Source of the DNA: a virus | Length of the DNA stretch: 23,924 nt | Virus record (IMG/VR): IMGVR_UViG_3300021964_000533 | Location: 1 to 23,924 of that record | Strand: one strand, 5' to 3' | In this document: one piece after another, positions 8,363-14,980 of the stretch | Position numbering within the stretch: the stretch's first letter is position 1 | Layout: every line of letters begins with the position of its first letter | Position numbers and translations under genes: made by a program | The notes under the pieces: model-generated | Database searches by the model: none | The model's input: only the letters and a program-made list of their open reading frames with translations | Told to the model about the DNA's origin: nothing

Positions 8363-8370
8363 TATAAATA
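8363..8370 (+). promoter_or_regulatory. Late promoter, exact T4 consensus TATAAATA, for gp22 and probably gp23
   Basis: A perfect TATAAATA is followed immediately by a second overlapping AATAAATA register (8367-8374). A GGAG ribosome-binding site at 8396-8399 precedes the gp22 ATG. No NNTAAATA box is visible before gp23, so this promoter may drive both scaffold and capsid genes. Confidence 0.75.
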
Positions 8371-8406
8371 AATATAGTTTTAATACGGAAAAAACGGAGA
8401 GTTCAC

Positions 8407-9501
8407 ATGTCTCGTGGAAAAAAATTACAAGAAATGGAAGTAAAGACACCCCAATCCAAGACAGCTGTAAATGCTGGAGCAAAACCTGCGGAAGCCATGC
8501 CTAAGCTTACTACAGGTGGTACTCCTCCTACTTACGAAGATCTTGGTGGTCCTACCCCAGAGAATTACAAAGTCGATGATGATTCAGCAAAACTGAAGAC
8601 TCCCGGCGGAACTCTCAAGCAAGTAAAAGACGTTGTAAACAAAGGCGCAAAATCCGCAGATCCCATGAAAGGTATGAAGGAAGAGGAAGAAGTTTCAACC
8701 GAAGAAACTATTGAAGAAGAGGAAATCTCTACTGAAGAAGTAGTTTCAGAAGAAGAAACCGAAACCGTTGCCGAATATGACATCGAAGAGGACGTTAATG
8801 CTCTCCTCGGTGGCGAAGAACTCTCCGAAGAATTCAAAGAAAAGGCAAAGACCATCTTTGAAGCAGCAATCAATGCAAAGGTTGCTGGTATTAAAGAAGA
8901 ACTAGAAGCACAATACGAAGAGAATCTTGCTGAGGAAATCGAAGCAGCAAAAGAATCACTCGCTGAGCGTGTTGATTCTTATCTTGAGTATGTTGCTGAC
9001 GAGTGGTTCGAAGAGAATGCACTCGCAGTTGAAACCGGACTTAAGTCCGAAATGACCGAATCATTCCTTGAAGGAATGAAGGGTCTTTTTGAAGAACATT
9101 ATGTATCAATCCCTGAAGATAAGTATGATGTGCTTGAGAGCATGGTAGAAAAACTAGATGATATGGAAACCAAACTCAATGAGCAGATTGAAAAGAATAT
9201 CTCACTCAACGGTCGTCTCTCAGAGGCAACTGCTGACGGTATCTTGGATCAAGTCTCCGAAGGTCTTGCACAGACCCAGAAAGAGAAGCTCGCCTCACTT
9301 TCCGAAAGTGTAGAGTTTGAAAGTGAAGTACAATATCGTGAAAAACTGGAAACACTTAAGGAGTCATATTTCTCCGAAAAGAAATCACCAGTAGCAAAAA
9401 CCGAAACCCTATCAGAAGGTGTAGATGAATCTGGATCTGAGTCTTACTCAAATTCAATGTCTGCATACCTGAGAACGTTAGGTTCATTCGGTAAAAACTG
9501 A
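8407..9501 (+). CDS. 22: Prohead scaffold protein gp22
   Basis: Forms the transient core on which the capsid assembles and is then cut up by gp21. The protein has 364 residues (T4 gp22 has 269). The N-terminal 100 residues are Pro/Gly/Thr rich and contain two related segments, NAGAKPAEAMPK and NKGAKSADPMKG. A highly acidic tract (EEEEVSTEETIEEEE) follows, then a long helical, Glu/Lys-rich coiled-coil region with many L-x-E sites suited to gp21 cleavage (for example LAE, LSE, LEE). The C-terminal end is short and Ser-rich. It sits between the protease and the capsid gene as in T4. The extra length compared with T4 is in the N-terminal part. Confidence 0.9.
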   Translation: MSRGKKLQEMEVKTPQSKTAVNAGAKPAEAMPKLTTGGTPPTYEDLGGPTPENYKVDDDSAKLKTPGGTLKQVKDVVNKGAKSADPMKGMKEEEEVSTEETIEEEEISTEEVVSEEETETVAEYDIEEDVNALLGGEELSEEFKEKAKTIFEAAINAKVAGIKEELEAQYEENLAEEIEAAKESLAERVDSYLEYVADEWFEENALAVETGLKSEMTESFLEGMKGLFEEHYVSIPEDKYDVLESMVEKLDDMETKLNEQIEKNISLNGRLSEATADGILDQVSEGLAQTQKEKLASLSESVEFESEVQYREKLETLKESYFSEKKSPVAKTETLSEGVDESGSESYSNSMSAYLRTLGSFGKN

Positions 9502-9544
9502 ATTTAACATTAAATCAAACTAAACACTTAAAGGTAAAAAGCAA

Positions 9545-10954
9545 ATGTTCCAATCCGAGCATCTGCAGGATAAGTGGGCACCCCTTCTCAATCATGAAGG
9601 ATGCGATAAGATCTCTGATCCCCATCGTCGTGCAGTCACCGCTGTCCTGTTAGAAAACCAAGAAAAATTCCTCAGAGAGCAATCATCGTTTGAGCACGGT
9701 GGTATGCTGACTGAGCAACCAAATATTAACACTGATCCCTCCTCAACTGGCAATGCTGGTTTCTCGGGTTCAGGTGCATCACCTGTTGCAGGTTTCGACC
9801 CCGTACTGATCTCATTGATCAGACGTTCTATGCCTAACCTGGTCGCATATGACCTCGCAGGTGTGCAACCAATGTCCGGTCCTACTGGACTTATCTTCGC
9901 AATGCGTTCGAAGTACACCTCACAGGCAAACGCCAACGAGGCATTCTTCGACGAAGCAGACACCTCATTCTCTGGTCAGAACGCAGGTAGAACCCTTACC
10001 GGTGGTTTCTCCGATGCTAATGCTGGTTTGGGTACTACCCAAGCACAAGTTGGTACTAACCCAGGTGCATTGAACCCAACTGGTTCTGCATCTTCGACCG
10101 CATATGATGTCGGTCAGGGTATGACCACTTCAGAAGCAGAAGCACTCAGCGGAACTGGTGATACTGCCTTCAACCAGATGGCATTCTCAATCGAGAAAGT
10201 CACTGTAACCGCCAAGTCAAGAGCTCTGAAAGCAGAGTACTCCTTGGAACTGGCACAAGACCTTAAGGCAATCCACGGTCTTAATGCTGAAGCAGAACTT
10301 GCCAACATCCTCTCTACTGAAATCCTTGCGGAAATCAACAGAGAAGTCATCAGAACAATCTACAAGATTGCAGAACCTGGTGCAGCAACTAACGTTGCAA
10401 CTGCTGGTGAGTTTGACCTCGACATCGACTCAAACGGACGTTGGTCTGTTGAGAAGTTCAAAGGTCTTCTGTTCCAAATCGAGAGAGATGCGAACGCAAT
10501 CGCACAAAGAACTCGTAGAGGGAAGGGCAACATCATCATGTGCTCTGCTGACGTAGCGTCTGCACTGACCATGGCTGGTGTGCTCGATTACACCCCTGCA
10601 CTGAATGCTAATCTGCAAGTAGATGACACTGGTAACACCTTCGCTGGTGTTCTCCAAGGTAAGTATCGTGTCTACATCGATCCTTATTCTGCAAACGTCG
10701 CTGCTAACCAGTACTACGTTGTTGGTTATAAGGGTTCTTCTCCTTATGACGCAGGACTCTTCTATTGTCCTTATGTTCCCCTCCAAATGGTTCGTGCCGT
10801 TGGGGAGAACAGCTTCCAACCCAAGATTGGCTTTAAGACCCGTTATGGTCTTACTGCTAACCCCTTCGCAGAAGGAACAAATGCGGGTCTGGGAAGACTC
10901 AGAGTTAACAGCAACCGTTACTATCGTCGCGTTACTGTTAAGAACTTGATGTGA
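9545..10954 (+). CDS. 23: Major capsid protein gp23
   Basis: HK97-fold subunit forming the hexamers of the head. The 469 residues carry T4 gp23 landmarks: KWAPLLNHEG near the N-terminus, NLVAYDLAGVQPMSGPTGL, AKSRALKAEYSLELAQDLKAI, NREVIRTIY, GVLQGKYRVYIDPY and a final NRYYRRVTVKNLM. The prohead protease probably cuts after LTE (residue 57), which aligns with the FLTE site trimmed in T4. The likely ribosome-binding site is AAAGG at 9530-9534. The gene uses noticeably more C-ending codons than its AT-rich neighbours, consistent with very high expression. A strong hairpin terminator follows. Confidence 0.97.
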   Translation: MFQSEHLQDKWAPLLNHEGCDKISDPHRRAVTAVLLENQEKFLREQSSFEHGGMLTEQPNINTDPSSTGNAGFSGSGASPVAGFDPVLISLIRRSMPNLVAYDLAGVQPMSGPTGLIFAMRSKYTSQANANEAFFDEADTSFSGQNAGRTLTGGFSDANAGLGTTQAQVGTNPGALNPTGSASSTAYDVGQGMTTSEAEALSGTGDTAFNQMAFSIEKVTVTAKSRALKAEYSLELAQDLKAIHGLNAEAELANILSTEILAEINREVIRTIYKIAEPGAATNVATAGEFDLDIDSNGRWSVEKFKGLLFQIERDANAIAQRTRRGKGNIIMCSADVASALTMAGVLDYTPALNANLQVDDTGNTFAGVLQGKYRVYIDPYSANVAANQYYVVGYKGSSPYDAGLFYCPYVPLQMVRAVGENSFQPKIGFKTRYGLTANPFAEGTNAGLGRLRVNSNRYYRRVTVKNLM

Positions 10955-10976
10955 TTCATTGATCACAAGGTCATAC

Positions 10977-11005
10977 AAGACTCCCTTCGGGGAGTCTTTT
11001 TTTTT
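10977..11005 (+). terminator. Intrinsic terminator after gp23
   Basis: A perfect 9-bp stem, AAGACTCCC / GGGAGTCTT, is closed by a UUCG tetraloop on a C-G pair, one of the most stable RNA loops. An uninterrupted run of nine T follows from 10997 to 11005. It begins 22 bases after the capsid stop and should end the late head transcript. Confidence 0.95.
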
Positions 11006-11008
11006 GTC

Positions 11009-11016
11009 TCTAAATA
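11009..11016 (+). promoter_or_regulatory. Late promoter box TCTAAATA downstream of the gp23 terminator
   Basis: TCTAAATA begins just after the terminator T-tract, 23 bases before the next ATG. It restarts transcription for the tail-completion/uvsY cluster independently of capsid mRNA. Confidence 0.68.
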
Positions 11017-11039
11017 ATCATGTAGAGATATAAAAAGAA

Positions 11040-11252
11040 ATGCCCTACCATATAAAAACCTCAAGTATCATGAATCCTACAATTGGTGATGTATATTACA
11101 AAGGTGACAATACTTGGTCAGAGACTTATGCGGATAGAAAAATCTATGAAAATGAGTCTGATGCCAATGCTGTCAAAGCAACAACTGTTACTAAAAATGG
11201 TGTGACTTATGCACCTAAGCATTTTGCAAATTCAACTGTGGTTAGTGAGTAA
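11040..11252 (+). CDS. Small protein of unknown function upstream of the gp3-like gene
   Basis: A 70-residue polar protein containing DVYYKGDNTWSETYADR and ending in FANSTVVSE. Several aromatic residues and Gly/Asn turns suggest a small beta domain; no cysteine or membrane segment is present. It is the first gene after the capsid terminator, behind its own late box. Its TAA stop shares a base with the next ATG, so it is coupled to the tail-tube-fold protein. Late timing and coupling suggest a virion or assembly role, but I do not recognise a family with known function. Confidence 0.65.
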   Translation: MPYHIKTSSIMNPTIGDVYYKGDNTWSETYADRKIYENESDANAVKATTVTKNGVTYAPKHFANSTVVSE

Positions 11253-11827
11253 TGGCAACTAGAAAATCTCCAGCAGATAGTCCTGGAACTCCTATTGAAA
11301 ATAGAAATTTCTTATCACCAACTGGTTTTAAGTTTGCATTAAAGAGAAGTCCTGCTGCTGCCTTTTTCTGTAATCAAGCAAATATTCCTTCATTAGATCT
11401 TGGGATTGCTCAGCAAACAAGTTATCTTAAAGACATTGATATTCCTGGAGACAAGATTGTTTTTGGGGATCTAACTCTTAGATTTTTAGTTGATGAAGAT
11501 CTATTTAATTATATGGAAATTCAAAATTGGATAAGAGGTCTTGGATATCCAGAAAAGTTGAGTCAGTTGAAAGATCTTTCTGAAGATGGAAAAATTAAAA
11601 GTAGATTTGGACAAAGTGGTGAGAATATCTATTCAGATGCCACACTACAAGTTCTAAGTAATAATCTTGTACCTAAGTTTCAGGTGATGTTTAAAGATGT
11701 ATTTCCATATTCCCTATCAACTATTACTTTCGATGCAACTGATACAGATATTGAGTACTTTACAGCAGACGTGAGTTTCAAGTATACTATCTATGATATG
11801 CAGGATATGTCTGGAAACACTTTATGA
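11252..11827 (+). CDS. 3: Tail-tube-fold protein, probably tail completion protein gp3
   Basis: A 191-residue protein with the same pattern as the gp19 tube protein encoded in this window. Both have a cysteine/alanine-x-(I/L)-P segment (FFCNQANIPSLDLG here), then a loop leading to DIPGDKIVFGDLTLRFLVDED, then a helix with MEIQNWIRG (gp19 has NDNDFKIRTAMEAW). A late YFTADVSFKYTIYD strand matches the gp19 C-terminal strand. T4 gp3 caps the head-proximal end of the tube, and cyanophages commonly carry gp3 between gp23 and uvsW, as I recall. The tube initiator gp54 is the main alternative. Tail-tube-like fold is fairly secure; the gp3 name is less so. Confidence 0.65.
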   Translation: MATRKSPADSPGTPIENRNFLSPTGFKFALKRSPAAAFFCNQANIPSLDLGIAQQTSYLKDIDIPGDKIVFGDLTLRFLVDEDLFNYMEIQNWIRGLGYPEKLSQLKDLSEDGKIKSRFGQSGENIYSDATLQVLSNNLVPKFQVMFKDVFPYSLSTITFDATDTDIEYFTADVSFKYTIYDMQDMSGNTL

Positions 11828-12258
11828 TCGATCTTGATAAACTTCAAGAGATGTGGGAAAAAGATTCTAAAATTGATAGAGACAATCTACATGAAGAATC
11901 TTTAGGGATCCCCTCTCTACATGCAAAATATTTTGAAATTTATAATACTATTTTTCTTTTAAGAAAGAAAGCAGAACAACAAAGAAAAAATATACGGCAC
12001 GAAAGATATGAGTACTTTAGTGGCAAAGCAGATCCAGAAATATATGTTGAATCTCCGTTTCCCAAAAAAATCAGAGATAAAGACACTATGCAAAAGTATC
12101 TGGACGCAGATACAAAACTCTCAGGAGTTTCGCTGAAGATTGATTACTATGATACGATGCTTGTTTATATTGAAAGTATTTTAAAGCAAATAACTAATAG
12201 AACTTATCAAATCAAGAACGCAATTGAGTTTATGAGGTTTAACGCAGGACTAGGATAA
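11824..12258 (+). CDS. uvsY: Recombination mediator UvsY
   Basis: UvsY loads the UvsX recombinase onto gp32-coated single-stranded DNA. The 144 residues (T4 UvsY has 137) follow the T4 pattern end to end. Both begin with a hydrophobic/acidic start and LQEMWEKDSKID (T4 LQEELKKDVFID), then have a basic helix before YEYFSGKADPE (T4 DYYSGRGDG). A DADTKLSGVSLKIDYYDTMLVYIESIL segment follows, matched here only in shorter pieces such as LKIDYYDTML. The C-terminal helix NRTYQIKNAIEFMRFNAG parallels T4 SRGFAIKHIQDMRAFEAG. It overlaps the preceding stop by four bases (ATGA) and shares one base with the next start, and it precedes uvsW as in T4. Confidence 0.88.
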   Translation: MIDLDKLQEMWEKDSKIDRDNLHEESLGIPSLHAKYFEIYNTIFLLRKKAEQQRKNIRHERYEYFSGKADPEIYVESPFPKKIRDKDTMQKYLDADTKLSGVSLKIDYYDTMLVYIESILKQITNRTYQIKNAIEFMRFNAGLG

Positions 12259-12440
12259 TGGATGAAGAAGGATATTACCATCTAGAATTACCCATAGAAG
12301 GAATTCGTCTTATTCACTCAGGTTTATCTCAAGCTGTAGAAAAATGGCCTGGTGGAGATCCATATGAACAAGAGGGTTTAATTGCTATGAGGGATAATTT
12401 TTATAGAATTATCCTAGAACATCAGTTTGACAATATGTAA
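12258..12440 (+). CDS. Small acidic protein between uvsY and uvsW
   Basis: A 60-residue acidic protein (MDEEGYYHLELPIEGIRLIH at the start) with an amphipathic helix around GLSQAVEKW and a second one in LIAMRDNFYRIILEHQF. I do not recognise a functional family. Its ATG shares the A of the uvsY stop (TAATG), so its translation is coupled to UvsY. Its own stop overlaps the late box ahead of uvsW. T4 also has tiny ORFs between uvsY and uvsW, but no similarity can be claimed from reading alone. Confidence 0.62.
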   Translation: MDEEGYYHLELPIEGIRLIHSGLSQAVEKWPGGDPYEQEGLIAMRDNFYRIILEHQFDNM

Positions 12441-12446
12441 TAAATA
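12439..12446 (+). promoter_or_regulatory. Late promoter box AATAAATA for uvsW
   Basis: AATAAATA overlaps the stop codon of the 60-residue gene and lies 21 bases before the GTG start of uvsW. In T4, uvsW is transcribed late, and its late expression switches replication from origin-dependent to recombination-dependent, so a late box here fits. Confidence 0.65.
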
Positions 12447-12467
12447 TTTGTAGATGAATGGATCTGT

Positions 12468-13943
12468 GTGATTGACACAACAGCAAATCTTGTTATATCT
12501 AAATCAAACGAAGTATTTTTAAAAATTAATACTGAACCTCATATTGAATATGAACTTAGAGATCACTTTAAGTTTGAGGTTCCTAATGCAAAGTTTATGC
12601 CACAGTATCGTGGAAAGAATTGGAACGGAGAGATTCATCTTTACGATATGCGGTCTAAACAGATCTATGTTGGTCTGTTAGATAAGATTGTTCAGTTTTG
12701 TGAGAACTACGGATATAGTTACAAATTTGAAGATAATAAATTTTATGGAACTCCATTTGAGGAGAATGATAAAATTTCATATGAGGGTGTCAAAGATTAT
12801 ATGAACTCTATTTGTTCTCACACTCCTCGTAAATACCAAGTTGAGGGAGTATACGGTGCTCTAAAGCATAACAGAAAGTTACTGATAAGCCCCACTGCTT
12901 CAGGCAAATCTTTGATGATTTATTCTCTCGTGAGATATTATGTAGACCGAGGAGAAAAAATCCTTTTAGTTGTTCCAACGACATCTCTTGTAGAGCAGAT
13001 GTACAAGGATTTTCTTGATTATGGTTGGGATGCTGAGTCATATTGTCACCGTATATATTCGGGTAAGGAAAAAAATAATAGTGCTCCAGTAACAATTACA
13101 ACTTGGCAATCTGTATATAAACTAGAGAGATCTTTCTTTGAAGAGTATGGTGTCATTATAGGTGATGAAGCACATTTATTCAAGTCCAAATCACTGATTA
13201 ATATCATGACCAAACTTCATCATGCCAAGTATAGATTTGGATTCACTGGAACTTTAGACGGCACACAGACGCACAAGTGGGTCTTAGAGGGTCTCTTTGG
13301 TCCTTCATATAAAGTGACAAGAACTGATGAGTTGATGAGACAAGGGCACTTATCCCAACTTGATATTCAATGTCTTGTACTTAAACATCCTCCACAAAAG
13401 TTTGATGTGTATGAGGATGAGATACAGTATTTAATCAGTCATGAACAACGCAATAGATTTATTCGTAATCTTGCTTTAGATCTAAAAGGTAATTCACTTG
13501 TTCTTTATGCAAGAGTCGAAGCACATGGATCCATACTCTACAATGAGATAAATACTAACAAGAGTGACGACCGTAAGGTATTTTTTATACATGGTGGAGT
13601 AGATGCAGAAGAGAGGGAATTAGTAAGAGAGATTACTGAGAAAGAAAACAACGCTATTATCGTTGCATCCTATGGAACTTTTTCTACAGGTATCAATATT
13701 AAAAATCTCCATAATGTCGTCTTTGCCTCTCCAAGTAAGTCCAGAATCCGTAATCTTCAAAGTATTGGACGAGTACTTAGAAAAGGAAAAGACAAAGTAA
13801 AAGCAACTCTGTATGATATCTCAGATGATTGCTCTACAAAAAATAGAAGAAATTACACACTTAATCATTTTATAGAAAGAATTAAAACGTATAATGAAGA
13901 AAATTTTAACTATGAAATAATCACTATTCAATTAAAAGTATGA
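12468..13943 (+). CDS. uvsW: UvsW superfamily 2 helicase (GTG start)
   Basis: ATP-dependent helicase that unwinds branched DNA and R-loops during recombination and repair. The 491 residues have the UvsW N-terminal substrate domain (ELRDHFKFEVPNAKFMPQYR, then NWNGEIHLYD). Motif I PTASGKS is at 142-148, followed by VVPTTSL, motif II GDEAH at 232-236, and FGFTGTLDG (motif III-like). The second RecA domain has IVASYGTFSTGINIKNL and motif VI QSIGRVLRKG. The start is GTG: an in-frame stop lies 27 bases upstream with no ATG between, and T4 UvsW alignment needs residues from near this point. The ribosome-binding site is weak. The stop overlaps the next ATG by four bases. Confidence 0.95.
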   Translation: MIDTTANLVISKSNEVFLKINTEPHIEYELRDHFKFEVPNAKFMPQYRGKNWNGEIHLYDMRSKQIYVGLLDKIVQFCENYGYSYKFEDNKFYGTPFEENDKISYEGVKDYMNSICSHTPRKYQVEGVYGALKHNRKLLISPTASGKSLMIYSLVRYYVDRGEKILLVVPTTSLVEQMYKDFLDYGWDAESYCHRIYSGKEKNNSAPVTITTWQSVYKLERSFFEEYGVIIGDEAHLFKSKSLINIMTKLHHAKYRFGFTGTLDGTQTHKWVLEGLFGPSYKVTRTDELMRQGHLSQLDIQCLVLKHPPQKFDVYEDEIQYLISHEQRNRFIRNLALDLKGNSLVLYARVEAHGSILYNEINTNKSDDRKVFFIHGGVDAEERELVREITEKENNAIIVASYGTFSTGINIKNLHNVVFASPSKSRIRNLQSIGRVLRKGKDKVKATLYDISDDCSTKNRRNYTLNHFIERIKTYNEENFNYEIITIQLKV

Positions 13944-14332
13944 TAGAAGACGATTTTTACGCAACGTTAAAACTAAAGACTGGCGAGGAACTTTTTGCCA
14001 AAGTTGCTGCATCAGAGGAAGATGATAGAACTATGCTATTGGTTTCTAATCCAATTATTGTTGGAGAAATTAAAAGCAAGGTAGGAGTGGTTGGTTATAA
14101 AGTAGAACCATGGTTAAAAACAACAACAGATGACATGTTCATTCTTAATATGAATGATGTTTTAACAATGTCTGAGTCTTCTGATATAGAAATGATAATG
14201 ATGTATCAAGATTATATAAGAACATCAAATAAACAAAAAGGAAACAACTCAACAATAGATCGTAAGATGGGTCGTATCGGTAATGTCAACGATATGAAAG
14301 AGATTCTAGAGAAGATATTTAAGAATACCTAA
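13940..14332 (+). CDS. Probable Sm/LSm-like small protein of cyanophage type
   Basis: A 130-residue protein with an N-terminal beta domain of about 75 residues: YATLKLKTGEELFAKVAAS, TMLLVSNPIIVGEI, then MFILNMNDVLTMSES. This order, strand - turn TGEE - strand - loss of charge at a NP turn - strand, resembles an Sm barrel. A helical, Lys/Asn-rich C-terminal tail follows. I recall a published crystal structure of an ocean-metagenome protein of inferred cyanophage origin that proved Sm-like, and this gene looks like that family; the identity is an inference. The gene overlaps the uvsW stop (ATGA). RNA binding is possible but untested. What is certain is a coupled gene downstream of a helicase and upstream of gp55. 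Confidence 0.6.
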   Translation: MIEDDFYATLKLKTGEELFAKVAASEEDDRTMLLVSNPIIVGEIKSKVGVVGYKVEPWLKTTTDDMFILNMNDVLTMSESSDIEMIMMYQDYIRTSNKQKGNNSTIDRKMGRIGNVNDMKEILEKIFKNT

Positions 14333-14381
14333 GCCATCCCTATGAACCCTAACAGAGTTATTCTATAGGACATTTGAGAAC

Positions 14382-14410
14382 TTGTCAAGTGTTTATATAG
14401 ATGATATAAT
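14382..14410 (+). promoter_or_regulatory. Sigma-70 type promoter for gp55
   Basis: TTGTCA (14382-14387) and a perfect TATAAT (14405-14410) are separated by exactly 17 bp. The expected start point is near 14417, about 18 bases before the first possible gp55 start codon. The late sigma factor must be made by unmodified host polymerase before late genes can be read, so this arrangement makes sense. Confidence 0.85.
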
Positions 14411-14434
14411 CTATACATATTATGAGTTAAAGTT

Positions 14435-14980
14435 ATGATTCAGTCGGGTATGGCTAAGAGAAAAAGATCCGAACATTATGTCAATAATAAAGAGTTCCTT
14501 GCTGCTCTGATTGAATATAGAACATTAGTTGAAATTTCATATAGAAAGAAATTTGGAAAGATTCTTTCAGAACAGGATAAATCAGAGAGAGCAAGAAGGT
14601 GGGATACAAAACCACCTATTCCAAGATATGTTGGTGAGTGTTTTCTGAAGATTGCAAATCATCTATCATTCAAACCAAACTTCGTCAACTACATGTTTAA
14701 AGAAGACATGATCTCTGACGGAATTGAGAACTGCGTTCAGTATATACATAATTTTAACCCAGAGAAATCCCAGAATCCTTTTGCGTATTTCACTCAGATT
14801 ATTCATTATGCTTTTCTGCGTCGTATTCAGCGAGAGAAAAGACAGTTAGAAATCAAGAACAAGATTATTGAACGGTCTGGTTACAGTGAGGTGTTTGACG
14901 ACAACAACACCCTTGACGGATCCAACTACTCTGAGTATAATAGTATCAAAGATGCGGTTCACAGTAAGTTGCGTAATTAA
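14435..14980 (+). CDS. 55: Late-transcription sigma factor gp55
   Basis: Redirects host RNA polymerase core to TATAAATA late promoters, in T4 with help from gp33 and the gp45 clamp. The 181 residues (T4 gp55 has 185) align with T4: YVNNKEFLAALIEYRT (T4 YVNNKELLQAIIDWKT), then an added basic insertion, then KEDMISDGIENCVQYIHNF (T4 KQEMIADGIEASIKGLHNF). The next segment is NPFAYFTQIIHYAFLRRIQR (T4 NPHAYITQACFNAFVQRI), the region 2-like part. An alternative start is the ATG at 14450 (five residues shorter); neither has a strong Shine-Dalgarno. The stop shares one base with the gp47 start. Confidence 0.92.
   Translation: MIQSGMAKRKRSEHYVNNKEFLAALIEYRTLVEISYRKKFGKILSEQDKSERARRWDTKPPIPRYVGECFLKIANHLSFKPNFVNYMFKEDMISDGIENCVQYIHNFNPEKSQNPFAYFTQIIHYAFLRRIQREKRQLEIKNKIIERSGYSEVFDDNNTLDGSNYSEYNSIKDAVHSKLRN

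Noticed and set aside
10951-10966. GTGAT/ATCAC inverted repeat at the gp23 stop
   Set aside because: Only five pairs, and the strong UUCG terminator directly downstream explains termination.
12454-12460. ATG codons at 12454 and 12458 as the uvsW start
   Set aside because: Both are out of frame with UvsW; the GTG at 12468 is the first in-frame start after an in-frame stop.
14339-14370. Hairpin in the gap before gp55 (CCTAT...ATAGG)
   Set aside because: The stem is only five pairs plus a bulge, with a long loop and no T-run, so it is not a credible terminator.
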